Origin: an uncultured Clostridia bacterium
GTDB lineage: Bacteria > Bacillota > Clostridia > Christensenellales > Aristaeellaceae
Assembly (NCBI GenBank): GCA_934615235.1
Contig: CAKTTL010000008.1
Location: forward strand, 1 to 51,309
DNA: 51,309 nucleotides
Direction of reading: 5' to 3'
Both the position numbers and the translations under genes were made by a program. Below, piece after piece: positions 24,389 to 32,933 of the stretch (positions within the stretch are counted from its first letter, which is position 1; each line of letters opens with the position of its first letter). The notes under the pieces are model-generated. The model made no database searches. It was not told where the DNA came from and worked only from the letters and a program-made list of their open reading frames with translations.

Positions 24389-26002
24389 ATGTCCAAACGC
24401 GTTCTTTGTTTAATCCTTGCCCTGTGCATGGTCGGCATTCTCTGCTCTTTCGCGCATGCAGAAGGCGTTGCCAGTCTGCTTCATCCGTATGAGGAGACCG
24501 TTCAGGTAACCATCATGGGGATCGATGAAAAAGACAACGCCGTCGTTTACGATTCCAGCAAGCACGACCGCGCTTCCGCGAACGAAAACGCCTGGATCGA
24601 CGCATACAGGGATTTGCTGAATATTGAAGTCACCCGCATCACGCCTGAAGACAGCGAAGCGCTGAGCGCGAACCTGAACACGATGATGGCGGGCGGCGAA
24701 CTGCCGGATATCATGATCGTGAGCAAGGATATGTTCTACGTGCTGGCCGAAAACGGCGTGCTGCGCGACGTAAAAGCCGATTTTGACGCGTACGACGGCG
24801 AACTGTGGAACGAAGTCAAGAACAGCTACACCCCGGACGTATGGGCGACCGGCATGTATGAAGGCGAAATGCTTGGCATTCCTTACGCCCAAAACTTCTA
24901 TAATGATACCGGCGTTCTCTGGGTTCGTCAGGACTGGCTGGACGCGCTCGGCCTTTCCGTTCCCACGACGCTTGATGAGATGGAAGCCGTCGCGCAGGCG
25001 TTCGTCGATAACAAGATGGGCGGCGAAGAAACCATCGGCATCGGTCTTATCAGCATGGACGCATGGGATCTGAGCTCCAGCGCTTTTGCCTCCATTCTGG
25101 CCGCATACGGCGTGCCGATCAACACCTGGGTTCAGACTGAAGACGGCCAGTACGTTTTCTCCAACACGCTGCCCGCGGTTAAGGACGGCCTGCTGCGCAT
25201 GCAGGAAATGTATAAGAAGGGCCTCATCAAAAAGGACTTCGCCGTTACCACCGTCAACGAAGAGGACGTTTCCAACGGCAAATGCGGCATGTACGTCGCC
25301 CCCGGCTGGCATTCCGTTACCGCTATCCATGCCAACATCATGAGCGATGAAAACGCGGTCTGGACGCCCGCCCGCATCCCGACGCTGGATGGAAACTACG
25401 TAACCCAGACGACAAATGCAGTCGTCAAGAGTTTCGTCGTCGTCAACGCCAACTACGAGCATCCGGACGTGATCTTCCGTCTGAAGGAGCTGGAAGCGTA
25501 TGTCCGCTATCACGCCACGACGAGCGATCCGATGTATCAGCTGATGGTCACCGACGACAACTTCACCATGTGGAATCTGATGGTCTTCCGCGGCCTGCAG
25601 CGCGGCGACCTCGACCTGTATCAGTCCAAGCTCTGCACCGAAGCGCGCAAGAACAATACGCCCGTCGAGGAAGTCGATCCCTTTGCGCAGGCGATGTATG
25701 AAAAGTGCAAGCTCGCTCTGGACGGCGACCGCAGCTGGCTGCAGTATCTGCTCGTGTTCACCGAGTCCTATCCGATCGTTTCCGACATCGTGGAAAAGGG
25801 TTACGTACAGCCCGAGTACAACGGCCCGCTGACCGAAAACATGAACCTGTATCAGAAGACGATCAATTCCTCTCTGCTGAGCGCAATGGCGAAGGTCGTT
25901 ATGGGCGACGACGCATCCGTCTTTGATAAGGCTGTCGAGGACTGGTACGCCAACGGCGGTCAGGCCATCACCGATGATGTGAACGCCTATTACGCCCAGT
26001 AA
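24389..26002 (+). CDS. Extracellular solute-binding protein of second CUT1 importer
   Basis: 537 residues. The signal peptide ends in 'SFAHAEG', a signal peptidase I site with no lipobox cysteine at the cleavage point. The mature part has 'GGELPDIMIVSKDMFYV' and 'FYNDTGVLWVRQDWLDALG', typical for LplA-class proteins. ATG 24389 follows AAGGAGGG. It is the first gene of an operon that continues through two permeases to the glycyl radical enzyme, so its ligand may be the precursor of that enzyme's substrate. Confidence 0.88.
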   Translation: MSKRVLCLILALCMVGILCSFAHAEGVASLLHPYEETVQVTIMGIDEKDNAVVYDSSKHDRASANENAWIDAYRDLLNIEVTRITPEDSEALSANLNTMMAGGELPDIMIVSKDMFYVLAENGVLRDVKADFDAYDGELWNEVKNSYTPDVWATGMYEGEMLGIPYAQNFYNDTGVLWVRQDWLDALGLSVPTTLDEMEAVAQAFVDNKMGGEETIGIGLISMDAWDLSSSAFASILAAYGVPINTWVQTEDGQYVFSNTLPAVKDGLLRMQEMYKKGLIKKDFAVTTVNEEDVSNGKCGMYVAPGWHSVTAIHANIMSDENAVWTPARIPTLDGNYVTQTTNAVVKSFVVVNANYEHPDVIFRLKELEAYVRYHATTSDPMYQLMVTDDNFTMWNLMVFRGLQRGDLDLYQSKLCTEARKNNTPVEEVDPFAQAMYEKCKLALDGDRSWLQYLLVFTESYPIVSDIVEKGYVQPEYNGPLTENMNLYQKTINSSLLSAMAKVVMGDDASVFDKAVEDWYANGGQAITDDVNAYYAQ

Positions 26003-26016
26003 AATCATTCTCATGC

Positions 26017-26049
26017 TTCTGCGCGGGAAGACCCGCTTCCCGCGCAGAA
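26017..26049 (+). promoter_or_regulatory. Strong intercistronic hairpin after binding-protein gene
   Basis: A perfect 14-base stem (26017-26030 with 26036-26049) and 5-base loop lies 15 bases after the stop and is followed by only a few T residues. It is probably an mRNA-protecting or partially terminating element. Confidence 0.7.
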
Positions 26050-26071
26050 TTTAAGGAAAGCCGGTGATTTC

Positions 26072-26995
26072 ATGAACGACGCCGCCCTTCGGCGCGCACG
26101 GTCACGCAGACGGTTTCACACGGAAATTCCGCTGTATCTGATGCTGCTCATCCCCGTCGCGCTTACGTTTATTTACAGCTACATCCCCATGGCGGGCGTG
26201 TTGATCTCCTTCAAAAAATATCTGCCCGCCAAAGGCTTCTTCGCCTCCAAATGGGTGGGCTGGAAGAATTTCGAAACGCTGTTTACCATGCCCACGTTCA
26301 CTCGCGCGATGCTGAACACCCTCGTCATCGCAACCTGGAAAATCGCGCTCAACGTGCTGGTTCCCGTCGTTTTCACGCTCATGCTTAACGAACTGGCCAG
26401 CCTGCATTATAAAAAGGTCGTCCAAACCGTCGTCTATCTCCCCCACTTTATTTCCTGGGTCATGCTCGCGGGAATCTTTTCCAAGCTTCTCAGCGGCAGC
26501 GGTATTGTCAATAAGGCGCTTGGCGCCGTTGGAATTGAGCCCATCATCTTTCTGGGCGATAACAAATGGTTCAAGTTTACGCTCATTTTCACCGACGTCT
26601 GGAAGGAATTCGGCTACGGAACAATCGTCTACCTTGCCGCCGTGGCGGGCGTAAACGTCGATCTTTACGAGGCTGCCGAGGTAGACGGCGCGGGCCACTG
26701 GAAAAAAATGCTGCACGTCACCCTACCCGCCATTGCGCCGACAATCGTCATGATGCTTACGCTGAGCCTCGGCAACATTCTCAACGCGGGCTTCGATCAG
26801 GTTTTCAACCTGTATAACTCCATGGTCTACGAATCCGGCGATATTATCGATACGCTCGTCTACCGGATGGGCTTCAACAACGGCAACTTCGGCCTTTCTA
26901 CCGCCGCCGGGCTTTTCAAATCCGCCATCTCCTCGCTGCTTGTGGTAGCGTCCTACTGGGCCGCTTATGTAACCACGGGCTATCGGGCGTTTTAA
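26072..26995 (+). CDS. CUT1 sugar ABC permease (LplB type)
   Basis: 307 residues with six membrane segments. The EAA loop is 'EAAEVDGAGHWKKML', and the ending 'YVTTGYRAF' is the usual LplB tail. The ribosome site is poor (GGTGA close to the ATG, or AAGGAAA farther away), in line with lower permease expression. It pairs with the next gene. Confidence 0.88.
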   Translation: MNDAALRRARSRRRFHTEIPLYLMLLIPVALTFIYSYIPMAGVLISFKKYLPAKGFFASKWVGWKNFETLFTMPTFTRAMLNTLVIATWKIALNVLVPVVFTLMLNELASLHYKKVVQTVVYLPHFISWVMLAGIFSKLLSGSGIVNKALGAVGIEPIIFLGDNKWFKFTLIFTDVWKEFGYGTIVYLAAVAGVNVDLYEAAEVDGAGHWKKMLHVTLPAIAPTIVMMLTLSLGNILNAGFDQVFNLYNSMVYESGDIIDTLVYRMGFNNGNFGLSTAAGLFKSAISSLLVVASYWAAYVTTGYRAF

Positions 26996-27006
26996 GGGAG
27001 GCCGTT

Positions 27007-27906
27007 ATGAAGACACAAGCTGTTCGCCGCAAAGAGGGCGCTTCGCGCCGCATCTTTATCGCCGTCAACTATATCCTGTGCACCCTCGTCGCGCTTTTGT
27101 GCCTGTTGCCTGTGGTGCATGTGCTGGCAATTTCGTTCTCGTCGAAGCTCGCCGTTTTTTCCGGCAACGTTTATTTTCTGCCCAGGCAGGCCACGCTGGA
27201 TAACTATCGTTTCGTCATGCGCGATTCGCAGTTTTTCAATTCCTACGGCATTACCCTCATCCGCGCCCTTATGGCGCTGGTTATTTCCATGCCGCTGATG
27301 ATGCTGGCGGCGTATCCGCTTTCGCTGCCCAAATCGCGCTTTTCAAAGAAACGGCTGTTTACATGGTATTTCATCGTGCCCATGCTCTTTAACGGCGGCA
27401 TGATTCCTACGTATCTCATCGTCAAGGGCACAGGGTTGATCGATACGCTTTGGGCGCTCATACTGCCCTGCGCAGTACCGCCGTTTTATCTGATCCTGCT
27501 GATGAACTATATCAAAGGGCTTCCCGAATCGCTGATGGAGGCAGCCTATATCGACGGCGCAAATCACACGACCACGCTGATCAGGATCATCCTGCCGCTG
27601 AGCCTGCCGGCGCTCGCCAGCATTTCTCTCTTCCTCGTGCTCGGCCACTGGAACGATTACTTCATGGCGATGATCTACATCCGCAAAGCGGAGCTGAAGC
27701 CCCTGCAGGCCTATCTGCGCTCTGTCATTATCGTCGATCCTTCCGCGCAGGACGCGGCAAACGTCGAATCCCTCGCGCAAAACCTGACCCCGGACGCAAC
27801 AAACGGCGCGAAGATTTTCCTCGGCCTGCTGCCGATTATGGCGGTTTATCCCTTCGTGCAGAAGTATTTTGTCAAAGGTATCGTACGCGGCAGCGTAAAA
27901 GAATAA
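27007..27906 (+). CDS. CUT1 sugar ABC permease (LplC type)
   Basis: 299 residues, six membrane segments, EAA loop 'EAAYIDGANHTTTLI', tail 'YFVKGIVRGSVKE'. GGGAGG precedes the ATG, 11 bases after the partner permease. The next gene, the glycyl radical enzyme, follows after only 13 bases, so transport and catabolism are one unit. Confidence 0.88.
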   Translation: MKTQAVRRKEGASRRIFIAVNYILCTLVALLCLLPVVHVLAISFSSKLAVFSGNVYFLPRQATLDNYRFVMRDSQFFNSYGITLIRALMALVISMPLMMLAAYPLSLPKSRFSKKRLFTWYFIVPMLFNGGMIPTYLIVKGTGLIDTLWALILPCAVPPFYLILLMNYIKGLPESLMEAAYIDGANHTTTLIRIILPLSLPALASISLFLVLGHWNDYFMAMIYIRKAELKPLQAYLRSVIIVDPSAQDAANVESLAQNLTPDATNGAKIFLGLLPIMAVYPFVQKYFVKGIVRGSVKE

Positions 27907-27919
27907 AGGAGGTTTTTCA

Positions 27920-30049
27920 ATGATCCAGCGAATCGCCGATCTGGCGGAATATTCCAAAAGCCACGATATCCGCCCCATCCCGGTAAAAACCGAATATGAC
28001 AAGCTCGATATTCTCTATCCCGAACCGGTCACCATCGCGCGCCGGCTGCGGGAATACATGCTCAACCAGAATGTTCTCATCGCAAACGGCCAGCGCTTCA
28101 CCGGCCAGATCACTTTCGACGGCAGCGTGCCGTCGCTGCTGTTCCCGCGCCTGGGCTATAAGGCGTTTGCGGAGGTTTGCAGCGCTTTTTATTGCAAACC
28201 GTACGATAATCTTGTCACGTTCGAATGGCAGCACACAGTAGCCGAGTTCGGCCGCGTTATCGCGGAAGGCGTCGACGGCTTCATCTCGCGCATCGCCACT
28301 TCCCGCAAGGCGCACGCGGACGATCAGAACGCGCTGGATTACCTCGACGCGCTGGAAATCATCTGCGACGCAATCGTCAAGTGGGGCGAAAAATGCGCCG
28401 CGCACTGCGAGGAGCTCGCCGCCGCCGAGCCCGACGAAGCGCGCCGCAACGACCTGCGCGTCATGGCGAACATCTGCCGGAACGTCCCGGCGCACCCTGC
28501 AAAGAGCTTCCGCGAAGGCATCCAGGCGCTGTATATCTGTTTCAACTTTCAGCCCGATTCTTTCGGCACCATCGACCGCTATCTCTATCCCCTCTACCGG
28601 CATGATCTTTCTTGCGGCGTGCTGACCCGCGAGGAGGCCAAGGAATTTCTGCAGGAATTCTTTCTGATGGTAAACGGCTGGACGCCGTATAACGCAGGCG
28701 GGAACCGCTCCAATTACGGCGGAGAAAGCCATTTCGCCATCGGCGGCCTGACGGAAGACGGCGAGGACGGCTATAACGAACTGACCGCGCTGGTGCTCGA
28801 AGCGCTCATGGAACTTCCGACCTACCGGCCGCAGATCTCGTTCCGCTGGACGCACAGGACGCCTTTCTCCGTTCTGAAGCATGTGCTCGATTGCGAACGG
28901 CATGACGTGAACAAGCGCATCGCGCTCATCAACGACGAACCACGCGTAAAATCCCTGATGCAAAACGCCCACGTCCCCTTTTCCGACGCGGTGAACTATT
29001 CTACCTGCGGCTGCAACGAACCCTGCCTGCAGGGCGGCATCTGGTTCGGCGGCCTGGAAGGCAATATCGTCCGCTGCCTGACGAACACGCTTTATAACCG
29101 GGAAAACGAAGCCTGCGCCTGCAAAACGTTCGACGAGTTTTACGCGCTTTTCAGCGAAGAACTTGCAAAGGATCTTGACGAAATGCTGCGCCTGAGCGAT
29201 GCGTTTAACGTCGCCCGTGCAAAGGATACCGACGTGCTCAGTTCGCTGTTCATGCACGGCTGCATCGAGGAGGCGAAGCCCGCCACGCAGGGCGGCTGCA
29301 CGCTGGCAATTACCGGCCCCGAACCGCAGGGCATCGTCTGCCTGACCGACTCGCTGACGGTTATCCAGCAGTTCGTTTACGACGAAAAGATGATTACGAT
29401 GAAGCGGCTGATCGACGTACTGCGCAGCGACTGGCACGACGAAGAACCGCTGCGCCAGCGCATTTTGAAAACTGCGAAATTCTTCGGCAACGATGAGGAG
29501 ATTTCCAATGCGATGGCGCGCCGCATCACGCAGACCCTCTTTGACAGAACGCACGAGCGCCGCGGCATTTTTGATACACCGATTCTCTTCGGCACGCAGG
29601 CTGGCTATAATCCGCATTACGTATGGTTCGGCAGCCTTACCGAAGCCACGCCGGACGGCCGTCATCGCGGCGATCCGTTCATGGTCGGTATGGGCCAGAC
29701 CGCAGGAAAAGACCGAGAAGGACTTACAGCGCTGCTCAATTCCGTTGCGCAGGCCGATCCAAACGGTATTCTGGCCGGGCCATATGTCTGCAATGTAAAC
29801 GTCGATCCTGCTCTCATTCGCAATGAAGATCAGTTTGACAAAACCGCACGGATGATCGAAGCGTATTTCCGCCTTGGCGGCATGCATATCCAGCTTAACT
29901 ACGTCAGTCCCGAGGATTTGAAACGCGCCAAGATCACGCCGGACAAATACAAAAGCCTGCGTGTACGAGTCAGCGGCTATTCAGCCAATTTCGTTCTTCT
30001 GACAGAAGAAATCCAGGACGATATTATTCGCCGCACGCTTGTGCAATAA
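27920..30049 (+). CDS. Glycyl radical enzyme of unknown substrate (PFL-like)
   Basis: 709 residues, shorter than most characterised family members. The C-terminal radical motif is 'RVRVSGYSAN' with Gly686, 23 residues from the end. The thiyl-radical site is 'STCGCNEPC' with Cys365 followed by Glu367, which fits the GCxE motif of eliminating or dehydrating enzymes (diol dehydratases, choline lyase) and not the adjacent Cys-Cys of true pyruvate formate-lyase. Two extra cysteines (363 and 369) flank it. The residue after the catalytic Cys is Asn, where Val or Ile is usual. Its operon supplies an importer, an SDR dehydrogenase and its own activase. The reaction is probably a radical dehydration or C-X cleavage of an imported polyol-like compound. 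The substrate is not known. Confidence 0.88.
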   Translation: MIQRIADLAEYSKSHDIRPIPVKTEYDKLDILYPEPVTIARRLREYMLNQNVLIANGQRFTGQITFDGSVPSLLFPRLGYKAFAEVCSAFYCKPYDNLVTFEWQHTVAEFGRVIAEGVDGFISRIATSRKAHADDQNALDYLDALEIICDAIVKWGEKCAAHCEELAAAEPDEARRNDLRVMANICRNVPAHPAKSFREGIQALYICFNFQPDSFGTIDRYLYPLYRHDLSCGVLTREEAKEFLQEFFLMVNGWTPYNAGGNRSNYGGESHFAIGGLTEDGEDGYNELTALVLEALMELPTYRPQISFRWTHRTPFSVLKHVLDCERHDVNKRIALINDEPRVKSLMQNAHVPFSDAVNYSTCGCNEPCLQGGIWFGGLEGNIVRCLTNTLYNRENEACACKTFDEFYALFSEELAKDLDEMLRLSDAFNVARAKDTDVLSSLFMHGCIEEAKPATQGGCTLAITGPEPQGIVCLTDSLTVIQQFVYDEKMITMKRLIDVLRSDWHDEEPLRQRILKTAKFFGNDEEISNAMARRITQTLFDRTHERRGIFDTPILFGTQAGYNPHYVWFGSLTEATPDGRHRGDPFMVGMGQTAGKDREGLTALLNSVAQADPNGILAGPYVCNVNVDPALIRNEDQFDKTARMIEAYFRLGGMHIQLNYVSPEDLKRAKITPDKYKSLRVRVSGYSANFVLLTEEIQDDIIRRTLVQ

Positions 30050-30065
30050 ATAAAGGGGTGAAAAA

Positions 30066-30818
30066 ATGAAACTTCGCGTTTCAAACGTTCTGATCACCGG
30101 AGGCTCTTCCGGCATTGGTCTGGCAATCGCAAAGCGGCTGGCGGAGGGCGGCGCAAAAGTCGTCCTAACCGGCCGCCGCGAAGGCCGCCTTCTGGAGGCG
30201 CAGGCAGCGATCGGCGCCAACTGCACGGGCTATCTGGTCTGGGATGTCGCAGAAGTCGAAAAAAGCGTCGAGATGTTCCGTGCGGCGCAGCGCATGATGG
30301 GCGGCTTAGACGGGCTTGTCAACAACGCCGCTCTCTCTACCGAAGCGATGGGCCGCGGCTACGAGCCCTGGGACATCACGCCGGACGAATGGTCGCTGCT
30401 CGCCGACGCCGATCTGAAAGCGCCGTTTTTCCTCATGCGCGACATGGTTGATTTTTTGCGCGCGCAGCGCGTAAAAGGCAACATCCTCAACATTGCCTCC
30501 AATGCTGCCTGCATGGATATTCTCGGGCCGTACAGCACCTCGAAGCTTTCAATTCTCAAGCTTACGCGCGCTTATGGCAAACGCTTTGGGAAAGACGGTA
30601 TCATCATCAACGGCATCGCGCCCGGCGCAACGTTTACGCCAATGATCTCCAGTTATGCGAAACACCCCGATGATCCATACGACCGGCTGGCTATCGGTCG
30701 ATTCATCCGTCCGGAAGAGATCGCTGAACTTGCCGCCTACCTGATGAGCGATATGGGCGAAATCATCTGCGGACACACCGTCATCGCCGACGGCGGCGAC
30801 AGCGCCGCGACATTATAA
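30066..30818 (+). CDS. SDR-family NAD(P)-dependent oxidoreductase
   Basis: 250 residues, classical short-chain dehydrogenase. The cofactor motif is 'TGGSSGIG', followed by 'NNAAL', a catalytic Ser in 'NIASNAA', and 'YSTSK' with the catalytic Tyr and Lys. It lies between the glycyl radical enzyme and its activase, with a GGGGTG-type ribosome site. It probably oxidises the imported compound before, or reduces the carbonyl product after, the radical step. Confidence 0.88.
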   Translation: MKLRVSNVLITGGSSGIGLAIAKRLAEGGAKVVLTGRREGRLLEAQAAIGANCTGYLVWDVAEVEKSVEMFRAAQRMMGGLDGLVNNAALSTEAMGRGYEPWDITPDEWSLLADADLKAPFFLMRDMVDFLRAQRVKGNILNIASNAACMDILGPYSTSKLSILKLTRAYGKRFGKDGIIINGIAPGATFTPMISSYAKHPDDPYDRLAIGRFIRPEEIAELAAYLMSDMGEIICGHTVIADGGDSAATL

Positions 30819-30819
30819 A

Positions 30820-31674
30820 ATGAAAGCAAAGATTTTCGATATTCAGCGCGCCTCCTTTGTCGATGGCCCCGGCATCCGCACAACCGTGTTTTTTCAGGGA
30901 TGCAACCTGCGCTGTCAATGGTGCCACAATCCGGAATCCTGGAAAATGCAGCCGCAGCTGATGTTTTTTGAGAACCGCTGCATACGCTGCGGCTGCTGCT
31001 CACATCTTTGTCCTCAAGCCGCTATTGAATCGGACGGACAAATCGACCGGACACGCTGCACAGTCTGCGGCGCGTGCGCGCTTGCCTGTCCTCATGACGC
31101 ACGGCAAATATGCGGCCGTGAAGAGGAAACCGACTCGCTCCTGAAAATTGTTCTGCGCGATCGCGCTTACTATGAAAAAAGCGGAGGCGGACTGACCGTC
31201 TCCGGCGGCGAATGCATGCTGCAGCCCGACGCGCTGTACGAACTGTTGCGCGGCGCACACGGTGCAGGCGTTTCCACTGCGGTAGATACGGCAGGCAACG
31301 TTTCCTGGGCAAACTTTGAAAAGGTGCTTCCGGTTACAGACTTGTTTCTATACGATATCAAATGCTTCACGCCGGCACTGCATGAAAGGCTCACCGGCAC
31401 AGAAAATGCACGCATCCTGCAGAACTATCTCCGCTTGCTCGGAGCCGGGAAACGCGTCATCGTACGCATCCCCATCGTTCCTGGTTATAACGACATCGGC
31501 GATGAAATGGAACAGACCGCAGCGTTTTTACGGGCGCACGCGCCCGAAAAGATCGAACCTCTGCCCTATCACCGCCTGGGCGAAAGCAAAAACGCGGCGC
31601 TGGGGCTGCCCTGTTTCAAAGCAGAGATTCCGTCAAGGCAGCGAATGGAGGAAATCGCCCGGTTGTTTACGTAA
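30820..31674 (+). CDS. Glycyl radical enzyme activating enzyme (radical SAM)
   Basis: 284 residues. The radical SAM cluster motif is 'CNLRCQWCHNPES', preceded by 'DGPGIRTTVFFQG'. Two ferredoxin-type [4Fe-4S] motifs follow ('CIRCGCCSHLCPQA', 'CTVCGACALACPHDA'), as in activases of GCxE-type enzymes but not in PFL activase. 'LTVSGGECMLQPD' is the SAM-binding GGE region. The ATG begins one base after the SDR stop and has no clear ribosome site, so translation is probably coupled. It installs the radical on Gly686 of the enzyme two genes upstream. Confidence 0.92.
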   Translation: MKAKIFDIQRASFVDGPGIRTTVFFQGCNLRCQWCHNPESWKMQPQLMFFENRCIRCGCCSHLCPQAAIESDGQIDRTRCTVCGACALACPHDARQICGREEETDSLLKIVLRDRAYYEKSGGGLTVSGGECMLQPDALYELLRGAHGAGVSTAVDTAGNVSWANFEKVLPVTDLFLYDIKCFTPALHERLTGTENARILQNYLRLLGAGKRVIVRIPIVPGYNDIGDEMEQTAAFLRAHAPEKIEPLPYHRLGESKNAALGLPCFKAEIPSRQRMEEIARLFT

Positions 31675-31695
31675 TGTAACGCGGTACTCAAATAT

Positions 31696-31726
31696 AAAAC
31701 GTTTCCGATCTCTTCGGAAACGTTTT
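31696..31726 (+). terminator. Terminator of the glycyl radical operon
   Basis: A perfect 13-base stem (31696-31708 with 31714-31726) with a 5-base loop lies 21 bases after the stop, followed by a T-rich stretch. Confidence 0.75.
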
Positions 31727-31831
31727 GCATTTTCTGTGCGCCGTTCTCTATGCACGTTGGAAACTTTACCAATATTTTATCTTGCATACACTCTGTTGGA
31801 ATCGATTCGATAATTGAATGCAAATTCTCTC

Positions 31832-31860
31832 TTGCACTTTTTTAATTCCTACGATATAAT
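31832..31860 (+). promoter_or_regulatory. Promoter of the IclR gene
   Basis: TTGCAC (31832-31837), 17 bases, TATAAT (31855-31860). Confidence 0.75.
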
Positions 31861-31866
31861 AAAACT

Positions 31867-31880
31867 GAAAATGTCATTTC
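31867..31880. promoter_or_regulatory. IclR operator-like site at own transcription start
   Basis: GAAAATGTCATTTC matches 11 of 14 bases of the palindrome at 32848 and lies at the expected transcription start, suggesting autoregulation. Confidence 0.45.
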
Positions 31881-31917
31881 GATTTTTCAAAAAAAGCAAG
31901 TGAAAGGATGCGATCCT

Positions 31918-32703
31918 TTGGAAAATAAACCAGCTGAAACCGTCAAGGTTCTTGAAAAGGCCATTACGATTCTCGACACCGTAAAGGATTCGTCTGAGCC
32001 CTTGGGCGTGAACGAGATTTCCCGCCAGTGCGGAGTTAATTTGACGACAACCTTCCGCATCCTAAAGACGTTGAAGTCTCGTGGATGGCTTTATCAAAAC
32101 GTTGACGACAAATATATTATCGGTCAAAAAGTTTCTTATGTGACTGAAAAAAACAACTTTTACATTGCACTGAAAGAAATTGCATACTACACCATGACGC
32201 GGCTGAGCAGTATGGTATCGCAGGCAATGAATCTGATTGTGCGTGAAAACGATAAATGCTTTATTCTGCAACAATCTCGGACGGAAAAAATTGTCGACTA
32301 CGTTCCCCCTATCGGAACGATTCTACCGGTATATGCAAGCGCAGGCGGAAAAGTCCTTCTTTCTGAGCTGCCAAAGGTTATTCTGGATGCAATCCTGGAT
32401 CGCCTTGATTTTAAACCGTTTACACGGTATACGATCATCCGCCGCTCTGAATTTCTTGACGAACTCGAAAAGTGCCGGCAGCTCGGTTATGCATTGGATG
32501 CGCGTGAATCTCAGGAGGAAGGTTTCTGTATCGCCGCGCCCGTCCGCAGCAAGGATGGCGAAGTCATTGCCGCGCTGTCTTTTTCCGGAATTATTGGCGG
32601 CATTCGCGATAGTGAAATCACTTACTATGAACAGCTTTTAAAAAAAGCTGCCATAGAAATTTCTGACAATCTTTTTAAATTGGAAAGCGAAAAAACGGAA
32701 TAA
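31918..32703 (+). CDS. IclR-family transcriptional regulator
   Basis: 261 residues. The winged HTH is at about 10-70 ('LGVNEISRQCGVNLTTTFRIL'), and the C-terminal effector domain shows 'GTILPVYASAGGKVLLSEL' and 'EEGFCIAAPVRSKDGEV'. I prefer TTG 31918 because AAAGGA lies nine bases before it. A GTG at 31900 has no ribosome site. IclR proteins often sense acids from uronate or sialate breakdown. It precedes the aldolase/importer operon, which has its own promoter with a matching operator. Confidence 0.9.
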   Translation: MENKPAETVKVLEKAITILDTVKDSSEPLGVNEISRQCGVNLTTTFRILKTLKSRGWLYQNVDDKYIIGQKVSYVTEKNNFYIALKEIAYYTMTRLSSMVSQAMNLIVRENDKCFILQQSRTEKIVDYVPPIGTILPVYASAGGKVLLSELPKVILDAILDRLDFKPFTRYTIIRRSEFLDELEKCRQLGYALDARESQEEGFCIAAPVRSKDGEVIAALSFSGIIGGIRDSEITYYEQLLKKAAIEISDNLFKLESEKTE

Positions 32704-32713
32704 CTCATTTAAG

Positions 32714-32743
32714 GAACGGCTCTGCGATTAGCCGTTCTTTTTT
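32714..32743 (+). terminator. Terminator of the IclR gene
   Basis: GAACGGCT (32714-32721) pairs with AGCCGTTC (32730-32737), followed by six T residues. Confidence 0.85.
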
Positions 32744-32770
32744 AATGCCTTTTTACGATGCATCCATTTC

Positions 32771-32787
32771 AAAAAAAAAAAAAAAAA
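32771..32787. repeat. A17 homopolymer tract
   Basis: Seventeen A residues lie about 22 bases upstream of the -35 of the aldolase promoter. The tract may act as an UP-like or bent-DNA element, and its exact length is prone to sequencing error. Confidence 0.7.
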
Positions 32788-32808
32788 CGTTAATTTTCGA
32801 AATGATAG

Positions 32809-32837
32809 TTGCAAAGTCTGTGATATTGTGCTATGAT
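32809..32837 (+). promoter_or_regulatory. Promoter of the aldolase/importer operon
   Basis: TTGCAA (32809-32814), 17 bases, TATGAT (32832-32837). A GAAATGAT half-site (32799-32806) lies just upstream of the -35. Confidence 0.7.
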
Positions 32838-32847
32838 TCTAATTGTT

Positions 32848-32861
32848 GAAATGATCATTTC
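32848..32861. promoter_or_regulatory. Perfect palindrome GAAATGATCATTTC, probable IclR operator
   Basis: A 14-base perfect palindrome sits just downstream of the predicted transcription start. A related site lies at the IclR gene's own start (31867) and a half-site at 32799. This position suits repression by the IclR protein. Confidence 0.55.
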
Positions 32862-32933
32862 TAATTCTTTGCAAAAATCCTCGGCTAAATATTAGGAATT
32901 AGCATTCCTTATTTTGAAATGGAGGCGTCGTTC

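Noticed and set aside
27917..29887. 656-residue open frame antisense to the glycyl radical enzyme
   Set aside because: It is the mirror of a conserved gene with full family motifs, has no ribosome site, and its translation resembles no protein family.
27920..30049. Glycyl radical enzyme as ordinary pyruvate formate-lyase
   Set aside because: It lacks the adjacent Cys-Cys of PFL, has the GCxE-type site, and its activase carries two extra ferredoxin clusters unlike PFL activase.
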